From Rhodospirillales bacterium (GTDB lineage Bacteria > Pseudomonadota > Alphaproteobacteria > Acetobacterales > Acetobacteraceae), in the NCBI GenBank assembly GCA_025352665.1, contig JANXSM010000073.1, positions 1-44,540 on the forward strand: a DNA stretch of 44,540 nt. The letters run 5' to 3'. The position numbers and the translations under genes are program-made. Numbering within the stretch: position 1 is the first letter of the stretch; every line of letters begins with the position of its first letter. Under the pieces are notes generated by a model, which saw only the letters and a list, made by a program, of their open reading frames with translations, was not told the origin of the DNA and did no database searches. Positions 7,927 through 16,293 of the stretch are shown here, piece by piece.

Positions 7927-9690
7927 ATGCATGGTGATCGTCTCGCGCGACTGCGTGCGGAAATGCCGCGGTTGGGCGTGGATGCGGTGCTGGTGCCGCG
8001 AGCCGACGAGCATCTCGGCGAATACGTGCCTGACCGTGCGGAGCGTCTGGCGTGGCTGACCGGTTTCACCGGCAGCGCCGGCCTCGCAGCCGTCACGCCG
8101 ACCCGAGCGGCGGTGTTCTCCGACGGTCGTTACGTGCTGCAACTGGGGACGCAGACCGATGCGGCACTATGGGAACGGCGCCACCTGATGGAAGAACCCC
8201 CGGCCGGCTGGCTGAAAGCCGCGTGCGGCGGCGCTGGCTGCCGCGTCGGCTACGATCCTTGGCTGATGCCGGAGGAGGCGCTGAAGCCGTACGCGGAGGC
8301 AGGCCTCACCATGGTGCCGCTCGCCCGCAACCCGGTCGACGCCATATGGACCGACCAGCCAGCCCCCCCGATGGCGCCGGCGCGTCCGCATCCGCTCGCG
8401 TTTGCCGGCCGTTCGGCATCCGAGAAACAGGCGGATGTGGCAGCCATCCTGCGCGAGGCCGGACAGCGGGCAGCAGTTGTCAGCGATCCCGCCAGCATCG
8501 CCTGGCTGTTCAACATCCGAGGGAACGACGTGCCGCACACGCCGTTCGCGCTTGGCTTCGCGCTGGTGCATGACGACGCCCGCTGCGATCTTTTCATGGC
8601 CGCCGAGAAGCTGCCCCCGCAAACCCGCGCGTGGCTCGACAACGGCGTCAGCGTGCAGGAGCGCTCGGCCCTGCCCGCCGCTTTGGCAGCCCTGGCCGGT
8701 GAGCGTGTGCGCGCCGATCCCGTCGGCACGCCGGCCTGGTTTGCGCAGACCTTGCGCGCCGGGGGCTGCGAGGTGGTGCCGGGGCTCGACCCCTGCCTGC
8801 TGCCCAAGGCCTGCAAGAACCAAGTGGAACAAAACGGCAGCCGCACCGCCCACGCGCGCGACGCGGTGGCGGTGTGCCGTTTCCTGCACTGGCTCGACAC
8901 ACAGGACGGCACCGCGACCGAGCTATCGGCCGCACAATCGCTGCTGGACCTGCGCGCAAGCCTCGAGGATTTTCGCGGCGAGAGCTTCCCCGCCATCTCC
9001 GGTGCCGGCGAGAACGCCGCCATCATCCACTATCGCGTCACGCCCGAGAGCAATCGCCCGCTGCGTGCCAACGAGGTGTATCTCATCGACAGCGGCGCCC
9101 AATACCAGTGCGGCACGACGGACATCACCCGCACGATCTGGACCGGACCGGACGCCGCCCCCGCCGCGCTCAAGGACCGTTTCACCCGTGTGCTGAAGGG
9201 TCATATCGCCATCGCCACGCTGGTTTTTCCCAAAGGGATCTGCGGCGTCCATTTGGATGGCTTCGCCCGTGCGGCGCTGTGGCAGGTGGGGCTCGACTAT
9301 GATCACGGCACCGGCCATGGCGTCGGCAGCTTTCTGTCGGTCCACGAGGGCCCGGTCAGCCTGTCGCGTGCGGCCCGACCGATCCCGCTGGCACCTGGCA
9401 TGATCCTGTCCAACGAGCCCGGGTTCTACGCACCGGGCGCCTACGGCATTCGCATCGAGAACCTTTTGCTGGTGCAGGAAAAGCTCCTCCCCGCGGCGAG
9501 CAAACCATTCCTCGCCTTCGAGACATTGAGCCTGGCTCCGATCGATCGCCGTCTGATCGCGGCGGAACTGCTTACCTCGGACGAACGCGTCTGGCTTGAT
9601 GCCTATCACCAGCGGGTTCTGGCACAGGTCGGGCCACATCTGGATGCTTCGATCTGCGATTGGCTCGCCCAGGCCTGCGCGCCGCTCTAG
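7927..9690 (+). CDS. pepP: Aminopeptidase P family Xaa-Pro peptidase (M24B)
   Basis: Cytosolic metallopeptidase removing N-terminal residues before proline, 587 residues. It has the three-part layout of long aminopeptidase P: two creatinase-like N-terminal domains (LTGFTGSAG and FSDGRYVLQ) and a C-terminal pita-bread domain. The dinuclear metal ligands are visible: Asp in YLIDSGAQY, Asp in GTTDITRT, His in GTGHGVGSFLSVHEGP, and Glu in NEPGFY and RIENLL. The start at ATG 7927 is chosen because AAGGA lies seven bases upstream; a GTG at 7912 overlaps that site. Confidence 0.92.
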   Translation: MHGDRLARLRAEMPRLGVDAVLVPRADEHLGEYVPDRAERLAWLTGFTGSAGLAAVTPTRAAVFSDGRYVLQLGTQTDAALWERRHLMEEPPAGWLKAACGGAGCRVGYDPWLMPEEALKPYAEAGLTMVPLARNPVDAIWTDQPAPPMAPARPHPLAFAGRSASEKQADVAAILREAGQRAAVVSDPASIAWLFNIRGNDVPHTPFALGFALVHDDARCDLFMAAEKLPPQTRAWLDNGVSVQERSALPAALAALAGERVRADPVGTPAWFAQTLRAGGCEVVPGLDPCLLPKACKNQVEQNGSRTAHARDAVAVCRFLHWLDTQDGTATELSAAQSLLDLRASLEDFRGESFPAISGAGENAAIIHYRVTPESNRPLRANEVYLIDSGAQYQCGTTDITRTIWTGPDAAPAALKDRFTRVLKGHIAIATLVFPKGICGVHLDGFARAALWQVGLDYDHGTGHGVGSFLSVHEGPVSLSRAARPIPLAPGMILSNEPGFYAPGAYGIRIENLLLVQEKLLPAASKPFLAFETLSLAPIDRRLIAAELLTSDERVWLDAYHQRVLAQVGPHLDASICDWLAQACAPL

Positions 9691-9696
9691 CGGAGG

Positions 9697-10389
9697 TCAG
9701 TTGGAACGCTTGAATATCCCGGGATCGCTGATCACGTAACCCTGGCGACGGACCGACAGGATGGTCCGCTCGGGGCAGCCAAGAGCCGAAAGCTTGCGGC
9801 GCAGTTTCAGAACCAGCTGATCCACGCTGCGGTCTTCGTCATGCAACTGGCGCCGGAGCGCCACGCGGCTGAGCCATTCGCGCGAAACCGCAGTCCCGGC
9901 GCCCTCGAGCAGGGATTCCAGTGCCAGCGCCTCCGCCTCGGTCAGATCGCTGGTGCCACCATCCGGCGCAATCAGTCGCCGCCCCGCGAGGTCCACGCCC
10001 ATGCGGGCCGAGCGATCTCCCTGCACCGAGCGCCCTTGCAGCCGACGATGCACGGCCCTGATGCGGGCTGCGAGTTCGTGCAGTAGCACCGGTTTCACCA
10101 CGTAGTCGTCAGCGCCGATATCGAGTGCCGCCACGCGCTCGGATTCAGCGGTCGAGGCCGTCACCACGATTACGCCGCTGCCGTCGGATACGAAAGGCGC
10201 CACCAGCGCCATGCCGCTGCCATCAGGCAGGGAAAGGTCGAGCAGAACCACCTCCGGCCGGAACGATTCGCGTGCGGCAAGGGCGGCGTCGTTCGTCCCC
10301 GCGCACAGCGTGTCCATTCCCGCCGCCCGCAACGCAGACTCGATCATCGCCGCGATCGTTGCAACATCCTCCACCACCAGAACCCGCAC
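9697..10389 (-). CDS. OmpR/PhoB-type response regulator, orphan
   Basis: Two-domain response regulator of about 230 residues. The receiver domain has the acidic pocket in VEDVAT, the phosphoacceptor Asp in VVLLDLSLPDGSG, Thr in VVTAST and Lys in DDYVVKP. The C-terminal winged helix ends with RSVDQLVLKLRRKL and VRRQGYVI. The start is placed at the GTG beginning VRVLVVEDV because GGAGG lies six bases upstream; an ATG two codons earlier would sit directly against that site. No histidine kinase is adjacent, so its partner is elsewhere or unknown. Convergent with the aminopeptidase. Confidence 0.9.
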   Translation of the reverse strand: MRVLVVEDVATIAAMIESALRAAGMDTLCAGTNDAALAARESFRPEVVLLDLSLPDGSGMALVAPFVSDGSGVIVVTASTAESERVAALDIGADDYVVKPVLLHELAARIRAVHRRLQGRSVQGDRSARMGVDLAGRRLIAPDGGTSDLTEAEALALESLLEGAGTAVSREWLSRVALRRQLHDEDRSVDQLVLKLRRKLSALGCPERTILSVRRQGYVISDPGIFKRSN

Positions 10390-10611
10390 GTGCATCCTCC
10401 ACACCGCCCGCTCGTTTTACCTAGCTCTGTTCGCATAGTGTCGATAGCGGTGCGGGAATGGAAGGGGGGCTGAGCATCCACTGATGAATGCGAGCGCGGT
10501 CATGTCAACCTCCAGGTCAGCGCGGAATGATCGCCCGGAGGGGTTTTCAAAAGATTGACCAAAGCACTTTGATGACTCGATACCCTGGGGGCCGATCCGA
10601 AAGAACCCCAT

Positions 10612-12132
10612 ATGCAGCCGCTTTCCGACGACCCGATCCGCATGGCGATCCTCGTTCTCGCAGCCGTTGGCGTGCTCGTGACCCTCGCGACCCTGTTCGC
10701 CGCGCGCGGCGCCGCACGCATGTCCGAGCGCCTCGACCAGCGGCTGCGCGAAGAGACCGAGGCCTTGCGCCGGGTCCTGTATGGCATGGACCAGGGGCTC
10801 CGCATGGAGATCGCCCAGGGCACCCGCGCGGGACTGTCCGAGGCGTTCGACAAGGTGCAGGCGGGCCAGGCCGCCCAGAGCGAGCAACTCGACCGCTTCG
10901 GCCGCGCGCTGCGCGAGACCATCGACGCCTCGCTGATCCGCTTCGGCGACCAGCAGGGCGAGCGGCTCGGCCGTGTTGACCTCACTGTCAACGAGGGCAA
11001 CGCCACAATGCAGGCGGTGCTGCTGTCCTTCAAGACGCAGCTCGGCGAGTCCGTCGACCGCGCCCGCGAAGCATCGGAACTCTCGCTGAAGGGCTTCGCG
11101 GAACGCCTGGCAGCCCTCGAGGCTCAGCTGCGCGCCGAGCAGGAACAGTTACGCGGCCTGGTCGGCGCCAAGCTCGACGAGCTGCGCGCCGGCAACGAGG
11201 CCAAGCTCGAGGAAATGCGCAAGGCGGTCGACGAAAAGCTGCAATCGGCGCTGGAGAAGCAGCTGAAGGACAGTTTCACCAGCCTACAGGAGCAGCTCGG
11301 CGCGGTGCAGCAGGCGATCGGCCAGGTGCAGAGTGTCGCCGGCGAAGTGGGCGACCTCAAGCGCCTGTTCTCCAACGTGAAATCCCGTGGCGGCTGGGGC
11401 GAAGCGCAGCTGGAGGCGATGCTGACCGACATCCTGCCAGTCGGCGCCTTCGAGAAGAATTTCCGCGTGAAGGAAGCCAGCGCCGAGGCGGTGGAATTCG
11501 CCCTCCGCGTACCTGGCCGCGGCGGCGATCACGCCTGGCTACCGATCGATAGTAAATTCCCCACCGAGGATTACGCGCGTCTGGTCGCCGCCCACGAAGC
11601 CGGGCTGCGCGACGAGGAGACCGCCGCCCGGGTGGCGCTGGCTAACCGCATTCGCCTGGAAGCCCGCCGGATCGACAGCAAATACATTGATGAACCCCGC
11701 ACCCTCAGCTTCGGCATCCTCTACGTGCCCAGCGACAGCCTGTTCGCCGAGATCGCCCGCGTGCCCGGCCTGATCGAGGAGGTCCGCAGCAAAAGCCATG
11801 TGATGGTGATGGGTCCCAGCCTGCTGCCCGCGTTCCTGCACACGCTGCGGGTCAGCTACGTCACCCTGGCGCTCGAGCAGAAGGCTTCCGAAATCGGCGA
11901 GACCTTGGCGGCCGTGAAGGTCGAGTGGGTGAAATTTGGCGACGCGCTGGCCGCGATAAAAAAACAGGCGGACACTCTGTCGAACGGCATCACCTCTACC
12001 CTGGTCCGCCAACGCGCCATCGGCCGCAAGCTGAGGAATGTCGACGCCATCGACGACGTGCGATCGGATCTGCTTCTCGGCCTGGAGACGCCGATGGTGC
12101 TGGAGGACGCAGCGGAGGACGAGCCGGGTTAG
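10612..12132 (+). CDS. rmuC: RmuC-family DNA recombination protein
   Basis: 506 residues: an N-terminal membrane anchor (residues 11-30), a long coiled coil to about residue 235, and the conserved RmuC nuclease-like domain (KSRGGWGEAQLEAML, LPIDSKFPTEDYARL, PRTLSFGILYVPSDSLFAEI, VMVMGPSLLPAFLHTLRV). RmuC limits inversions and rearrangements at short inverted repeats in E. coli. Monocistronic, divergent from the response regulator and convergent with queC. Confidence 0.93.
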   Translation: MQPLSDDPIRMAILVLAAVGVLVTLATLFAARGAARMSERLDQRLREETEALRRVLYGMDQGLRMEIAQGTRAGLSEAFDKVQAGQAAQSEQLDRFGRALRETIDASLIRFGDQQGERLGRVDLTVNEGNATMQAVLLSFKTQLGESVDRAREASELSLKGFAERLAALEAQLRAEQEQLRGLVGAKLDELRAGNEAKLEEMRKAVDEKLQSALEKQLKDSFTSLQEQLGAVQQAIGQVQSVAGEVGDLKRLFSNVKSRGGWGEAQLEAMLTDILPVGAFEKNFRVKEASAEAVEFALRVPGRGGDHAWLPIDSKFPTEDYARLVAAHEAGLRDEETAARVALANRIRLEARRIDSKYIDEPRTLSFGILYVPSDSLFAEIARVPGLIEEVRSKSHVMVMGPSLLPAFLHTLRVSYVTLALEQKASEIGETLAAVKVEWVKFGDALAAIKKQADTLSNGITSTLVRQRAIGRKLRNVDAIDDVRSDLLLGLETPMVLEDAAEDEPG

Positions 12133-12236
12133 AACGTGATGACCGAACGTGGAGTCACCGAAAGGTCTGAATCACGCGATAAAACAAAGAGCTACAACGG
12201 GATTGCGCCGCCTATCAGACGTCATCCCGCGCTAAG

Positions 12237-12929
12237 TCAGCCGCGCCATCGGCGCCAGCCGGCGGCCCGTAGTTCGCAGGCCGGGCAGGTCCCGCAGCCA
12301 TAGCCCCAGTCGTGCCGATCATGCCGGTTGCCCAGATAACAGGTGTGGGTCCGCTCCACGATCGTCTCCACCAGCCTCGCGCCGCCAAGCCGGTCGGCCA
12401 ACGCCCAGGTCTCCGCCTTGTCGATCCACATCAGCGGCATCGCCAGCACAAAACGGCGGTTCATGCCGAGGTTGAGCGCCAGCTGCATCGCCTTCATCGT
12501 GTCGTCCCGGCAGTCCGGATAGCCCGAGAAATCCGTCTCGCACATGCCGCCGACGATTACCCGCAGGCCGCGCCGATACGCGATCGCGGCGGCATAGGTG
12601 AGGAACAGCAGGTTGCGGCCGGGCACAAAGGTGTTGGGCAGCCCGGCTTCGGTCATGGCGATTTCGATGTCACCGGTCATGGCGGTGTCGCCGATGGCAG
12701 CCAGGGTTTCACCGAGGTCAACCATATGATCCGGTCCCAGCGTGGCTCGCCAGCCGCCGATGTCCTGCAGCGACGCTCGGATCGGCGCGCGGCATTCCAG
12801 CTCGACGGCATGGCGTTGGCGGTAGGCGAACCCGACGGTTTCCACATGGTCGAAACGCGCCAGCGCCCACGCGAGACAGGTGGTGGAATCCTGCCCGCCG
12901 GAAAACAACACCAAAGCCTGATCCGCCAT
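12237..12929 (-). CDS. queC: 7-cyano-7-deazaguanine synthase
   Basis: ATP-dependent enzyme converting 7-carboxy-7-deazaguanine to the nitrile preQ0 in queuosine biosynthesis, 230 residues. It has the PP-loop [44 protein letters not shown] and the C-terminal zinc cluster CYLGN...[13 protein letters not shown] with four cysteines. The start is ATG 12929, preceded by AGAGGG; a longer open frame continues upstream over the divergent gene but is not coding. No other queuosine gene is in the window. Confidence 0.94.
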   Translation of the reverse strand: MADQALVLFSGGQDSTTCLAWALARFDHVETVGFAYRQRHAVELECRAPIRASLQDIGGWRATLGPDHMVDLGETLAAIGDTAMTGDIEIAMTEAGLPNTFVPGRNLLFLTYAAAIAYRRGLRVIVGGMCETDFSGYPDCRDDTMKAMQLALNLGMNRRFVLAMPLMWIDKAETWALADRLGGARLVETIVERTHTCYLGNRHDRHDWGYGCGTCPACELRAAGWRRWRG

Positions 12930-12976
12930 GCGCATGCCCTCTTCGTCTGCGGACCCTGCCGCCCTATGTTGATGGC

Positions 12977-13795
12977 ATGGACATGGATTTTTCTGAAGAC
13001 GAGATCCACCGCTACTCCCGCCACATCCTGTTGGATGAAGTTGGCGGTACCGGGCAGGCGCGGCTGAAGGCCGCCTCCGTGCTGGTGATCGGCGCTGGCG
13101 GCCTGGGCTCGCCACTGGCGCTCTACCTCGCAGCAGCTGGTGTCGGGCGAATCGGCATCGTCGACGACGACGTGGTCGAGCTGTCCAACCTGCAACGCCA
13201 GATCGCTCATGGCATGGCCGATCTTGGACACGCCAAGGCAGACAGCGCCGCGTCAGCACTGCATGCCATCAACCCCGATACGATCGTGACCGCCCATCGC
13301 ACCCGCATGACGCCGGACAACGCGCTGGAACTGATGGCCGGTTACGACATCTTGTGCGACGGCACCGATAATTTCCCAACGCGCTTCCTGATCGCCGATG
13401 CCGCAGTGCTCGCGCGTCGGACTCTGGTCTCGGCGGCCGTGCTGCGGTTCGAGGGCCAGCTGTCGGTGTTCCGCCCGCATCTCGGCGGGCCATGTTACCG
13501 CTGCCTTTACCCCGAGGCGCCGCCGGACGGCTTGGTGCCGAGCTGTGGTGAAGCCGGCGTGCTCGGCGCCGTCACCGGCGTGATGGGCACGCTGCAGGCG
13601 ACCGAGGTGCTGAAGGAGATCCTCGGCATCGGCGACACCCTCGCCGGCCGCTTGTTGATATGGGACGCGCTGGCCACCCGTTTCCGCACCATCCGCCTGC
13701 TACGCGACCTAGCCTGTCTCGCCTGTGGCCCGAACGCAACTCTGCGCGATCTCTCCGCCCACCGCAGCCGGCAAGCGCAAACCTGTGTCATCTGA
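12977..13795 (+). CDS. ThiF/MoeB/HesA-family adenylyltransferase (E1-like)
   Basis: E1-like enzyme of 272 residues that adenylates the C-terminal glycine of a ubiquitin-like sulfur carrier (MoaD or ThiS type). Features: [16 protein letters not shown], nucleotide loop [38 protein letters not shown], zinc cysteines CYRC and CLAC, and CGEAGVLG, which contains a candidate catalytic cysteine. No rhodanese domain is fused. It is the first gene of a tightly packed plus-strand run ending in the nitrile-hydratase-like genes; whether it serves molybdopterin, thiamine or another sulfur transfer is not decidable here. Confidence 0.88.
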   Translation: MDMDFSEDEIHRYSRHILLDEVGGTGQARLKAASVLVIGAGGLGSPLALYLAAAGVGRIGIVDDDVVELSNLQRQIAHGMADLGHAKADSAASALHAINPDTIVTAHRTRMTPDNALELMAGYDILCDGTDNFPTRFLIADAAVLARRTLVSAAVLRFEGQLSVFRPHLGGPCYRCLYPEAPPDGLVPSCGEAGVLGAVTGVMGTLQATEVLKEILGIGDTLAGRLLIWDALATRFRTIRLLRDLACLACGPNATLRDLSAHRSRQAQTCVI

Positions 13796-14156
13796 TCCAT
13801 TGGGCGTGCTGCTTGTGTCTGGCGGCCACGAGCGCGCGCATTACGCTTTCGTCGTGGCGACGGCTGCCGCAGCGATAGGCCGCGCGGTCACGCTATTCGC
13901 CACCAATCAGGGCTGCCACGCCCTGACCGCCGATCTTTCCGCTTTCGCCGCGGCAGATGCTGTTCTGGCGACTCGAGGCGTTGCGGGATTGTCCGAGCTG
14001 CGTTCGGCAGCAACTGAGCTCGGCGTGCGTTTGATCGCCTGCGAGGCGGGACTGGCCATCGCGGGGATCGCCGCAGATTTGGCCGAAGAGGTGGAGGTGG
14101 CCGGCGTGGTGACGTTTCTGGAGGCAACGCGTGGTGGCCAGGTGATTTCACTGTGA
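13785..14156 (+). CDS. DsrE-like sulfur-relay family protein
   Basis: A 123-residue protein if translation starts at GTG 13785, overlapping the ThiF-like stop by 11 bases. The pattern VLLVSGGHERAHYAFVVATAAAAIGRAVTLF, then ATELGVRLIACEAGLAIAGI, fits the DsrE/DsrF/PF02635 fold. A cysteine near the second core strand (LIACEAG) matches the usual sulfur-carrying position. Its place directly after an E1-like gene supports a sulfur-handling role, by inference. Confidence 0.75.
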   Translation: MSSDPLGVLLVSGGHERAHYAFVVATAAAAIGRAVTLFATNQGCHALTADLSAFAAADAVLATRGVAGLSELRSAATELGVRLIACEAGLAIAGIAADLAEEVEVAGVVTFLEATRGGQVISL

Positions 14157-14893
14157 AAAACTTGGTTCTCCTGTTCGCAGCCCTGCTCCTGGCAGCGCCA
14201 GTGGCGGCACAAACGCTGCCGACGGCGCTGGGAAATTCCAGCCCCGGCAAGCCTGCCAGCCCGCCGGTCGTGAGGTCGCCAGCCAACAGCCACGCGGTGA
14301 AACCAAAACCACCGGCCCATTCGCCGGCGAAACCAGGCCCGAAGCCCGCGGCCAAGCCTGCGCCAAAGCCGGTTGTGCCCGCACCCGCGCTGACGCCAGC
14401 GCCGGAACCGGAGCCCGAGGCTCTGCCTACGCCGCCCGTGCAGGCGCAGGACCCCAACAAAGGCAGCGTCACCGGCCTCGCGATCCCACGCTTCATGTCG
14501 CTGCGTTTCGACGATGTGAACCTTCGGGTCGGCCCTGGCATGCGCTATCCGATCGACTGGGTTTATCACCGCCGCGACCTGCCGGTGGAGATCATCCGCG
14601 AGCTCGAGGATTGGCGCCTGGTGCAGGATCAAGACAATGTTCGTGGCTGGGTGAGGGCCCAGACCATCTCGCCTCGCCGTGGTTTCGTGGTGCGCGGCGC
14701 CGAGCACGCGCTGCGCGCGAAACCCGCCGACGACGCCCCCCCAGTCGCCTTGCTGAAACCCGGGGTAGTCGGCCATATCCGCGCCTGCGCCGCCGCCAGT
14801 GCCTGGTGCGAGGTGGAGGTCGGGACCTTCAAAGGCTTCATCCGGCGCGACGATTTCTATGGCGTCTATCCAAACGAAAGCTTCGGCGGCTAA
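14153..14893 (+). CDS. Exported SH3-domain protein with Pro/Ala/Lys-rich linker
   Basis: 246 residues, starting at a GTG that overlaps the previous stop (GTGA). Residues 1-20 form a signal peptide (KNLVLLFAALLLAAPVAAQ). Residues about 30-100 are a low-complexity Pro/Ala/Lys linker. The C-terminal 135 residues hold two bacterial SH3-like repeats: LRFDDVNLRVGPGMRYPIDWVY...RGWVRA, then LRAKPADDAPPVALLKPG...WCEVEVGTFKGFIRRDDFYGVYP. This is the SH3b4-type protein common in alphaproteobacteria, probably acting on or binding peptidoglycan in the periplasm. The partner genes on both sides look cytosolic, so the operon mixes compartments. Confidence 0.8.
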   Translation: MKNLVLLFAALLLAAPVAAQTLPTALGNSSPGKPASPPVVRSPANSHAVKPKPPAHSPAKPGPKPAAKPAPKPVVPAPALTPAPEPEPEALPTPPVQAQDPNKGSVTGLAIPRFMSLRFDDVNLRVGPGMRYPIDWVYHRRDLPVEIIRELEDWRLVQDQDNVRGWVRAQTISPRRGFVVRGAEHALRAKPADDAPPVALLKPGVVGHIRACAAASAWCEVEVGTFKGFIRRDDFYGVYPNESFGG

Positions 14894-14903
14894 GCTCCGT
14901 GTC

Positions 14904-15212
14904 ATGGAACACGAAACGCCTCGCGCCCATCACGATATGGGCGGCGTCAGCAAATTTATCTGCGAGGCGGTCGATACCGAAAGCCACGCACTGACCGATT
15001 TCGACCGCCAGGTGGACGCGATCCGCCAGATTCTCGGCGCCAAAAAGGTGATGTCGGTCGACGAACTACGCCGTGGCATCGAGGCGATTCCCGAGGCCGA
15101 ATACCACCGTCTCAGCTACTACCAGCGCTGGATCCGGTCGATCGCCGACAATCTTCTGGTGCGCGGCGTGATCACCGAAGTGGAACTGCTCGCAGCTTTG
15201 GAGCGGGTCTGA
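14904..15212 (+). CDS. Nitrile hydratase/thiocyanate hydrolase-family subunit, beta N-terminal half
   Basis: 102 residues corresponding to the N-terminal helical domain of nitrile hydratase beta (ScnB-like in thiocyanate hydrolase). Recognisable blocks are HHDMGGVSKF near the start and LSYYQRWIRSIADNLLVRGVIT near the end, which is the YYxRW...LL...G segment of the family. The C-terminal SH3-like domain is encoded separately by the next gene, whose start overlaps this stop (TGATG). Which nitrile or thiocyanate is hydrated is unknown. Confidence 0.8.
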   Translation: MEHETPRAHHDMGGVSKFICEAVDTESHALTDFDRQVDAIRQILGAKKVMSVDELRRGIEAIPEAEYHRLSYYQRWIRSIADNLLVRGVITEVELLAALERV

Positions 15213-15490
15213 TGCTCTCCCCCGGCACCCACGTGCGCGTGAGGTTCGACTGGCCGGAAACCCGCGGCCCCTGCCATATCCGCACCCCCCATTTCATCCG
15301 CGGCGCCGAAGGCGTGGTTGAACGCCATCTCGGCCGCTTCCCCAACGCTGAGGACCTCGCCTTCGCCCGCCCGGCCGCATTGCTGGACCTCTACCACGTC
15401 CGCTTCGACCAGCCCGCCATCTGGGGCGAGGGCAGGGCGGGCGACGCTTTGGTGATCGAACTCGCCGAGACATGGCTGGAGCCGACATGA
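15212..15490 (+). CDS. Nitrile hydratase/thiocyanate hydrolase-family subunit, beta C-terminal half
   Basis: 92 residues forming only the SH3-like barrel of nitrile hydratase beta (ScnA-like). Family features: LSPGTHVRVR, then HIRTPHFIRGAEGVVERHLGRFPNAEDLA, LYHVRFDQPAIWG, and the terminal AETWLEP. The family usually has H-x-R-x-P-x-[FY]-x-RG here, which is conserved. Overlaps the upstream gene by one base and the downstream alpha-type gene by ATGA, so the three proteins are very likely made in stoichiometry. Confidence 0.82.
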   Translation: MLSPGTHVRVRFDWPETRGPCHIRTPHFIRGAEGVVERHLGRFPNAEDLAFARPAALLDLYHVRFDQPAIWGEGRAGDALVIELAETWLEPT

Positions 15491-16065
15491 ACATTCTGCA
15501 AACCGCCAGCCATCGTCTGCTCGCCGCCATCGCCAATCTGCTGGCTGAAAAGGGCATCGCCAGCGCCCAGGAAGTGGCGCACCGCATCGCCCTCACCGAC
15601 GCTGCCAGCCCGGCCCAGGGCGCCAGAATGGTGGCCCGCGCCTGGCTCGACCCGGACTACCGCGCACTCATGCTATCGGACGGCACCAAGGCCGCTGAAG
15701 CCGAGGGCATTCCCATGCGCGGCCTGCCCCCGCTCGGCGTGCTCGAGGACACCGCCGATGTCCACCACCTCGTGGTCTGCACCCTTTGCAGCTGCTACCC
15801 TCGCGCCGTGCTCGGCTATCCGCCGTTCTGGTTCAAATCCGCTGCCTACCGCGCCCGCGCGGTGCGCGACCCCCGCGGTTTGCTGGCGGAATGGGGTACA
15901 GTTATCCCCGATACCATGCGCCTGCGCGTCGTCGACAGCACCGCCGACTACCGCTGGATGGTGCTGCCGCAACGCCCTGCTCGCACAGATGGCTGGGACG
16001 CCGATCGCCTGGCCGCCATCGTGCGAGAAGGTGATATGATCGGGGTCACCTTTCCCGCCGGCTGA
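15487..16065 (+). CDS. Nitrile hydratase alpha/thiocyanate hydrolase gamma-type catalytic subunit, cobalt-type claw
   Basis: 192 residues. The metal claw is VCTLCSCYPRAVLGYPP: the CTLCSC form typical of cobalt enzymes, as opposed to CSLCSC of iron enzymes. Supporting blocks are KSAAYRARAVRDPRGLLAEWG, LRVVDSTADYRWMVLPQRPA and the terminal GDMIGVTF. Start ATG 15487 has GGAG seven bases upstream. Two of the claw cysteines should be oxidised to sulfenate/sulfinate in the mature enzyme (family knowledge). No metallochaperone or activator gene is next to it. Three-gene organisation fits thiocyanate hydrolase or the split toyocamycin-type nitrile hydratase. Confidence 0.87.
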   Translation: MNILQTASHRLLAAIANLLAEKGIASAQEVAHRIALTDAASPAQGARMVARAWLDPDYRALMLSDGTKAAEAEGIPMRGLPPLGVLEDTADVHHLVVCTLCSCYPRAVLGYPPFWFKSAAYRARAVRDPRGLLAEWGTVIPDTMRLRVVDSTADYRWMVLPQRPARTDGWDADRLAAIVREGDMIGVTFPAG

Positions 16066-16197
16066 TCTGCTCTCGCGTCGCATGTCGTTTTCCCGCGAGC
16101 AGCAGAGGCGATATCGGGGAAATACCGAAATGCGCAGCTATGCCCATTTCGTCGATGTCAGGCGTCACTCCGTTCTTGTCCTACGCGTGTCCCAATA

Positions 16198-16279
16198 TGC
16201 CCGCCGCCGGACTCGAACCGGCACGCCACAAGGGCAACGGATTTTAAGTCCGCTACGTCTACCATTCCGCCAGGCGGGC
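16198..16279 (-). tRNA. tRNA-Leu (anticodon TAA)
   Basis: On the minus strand the acceptor stem GCCCGCC/GGCGGGC pairs fully. The anticodon loop is CTTAAAA, giving TAA, flanked by CGGA/TCCG. A long variable arm follows, as expected for a class II tRNA, and the T arm reads GCCGG-TTCGAGT-CCGGC. The discriminator is A; CCA is not encoded. Its 5' end is only 14 bases after the dehydrogenase stop codon. Confidence 0.93.
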
Positions 16280-16293
16280 ACAGGGCGTCGAAC

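Noticed and set aside
12930-13259. Upstream extension of the queC frame to a 340-residue protein
   Set aside because: It is antisense to the ThiF-like gene, has low-complexity Arg-rich translation, and a proper start with ribosome binding site exists at 12929.
16066-16197. Possible integration scar next to tRNA-Leu
   Set aside because: No integrase, duplicated tRNA end or foreign-looking block was seen beside the tRNA.
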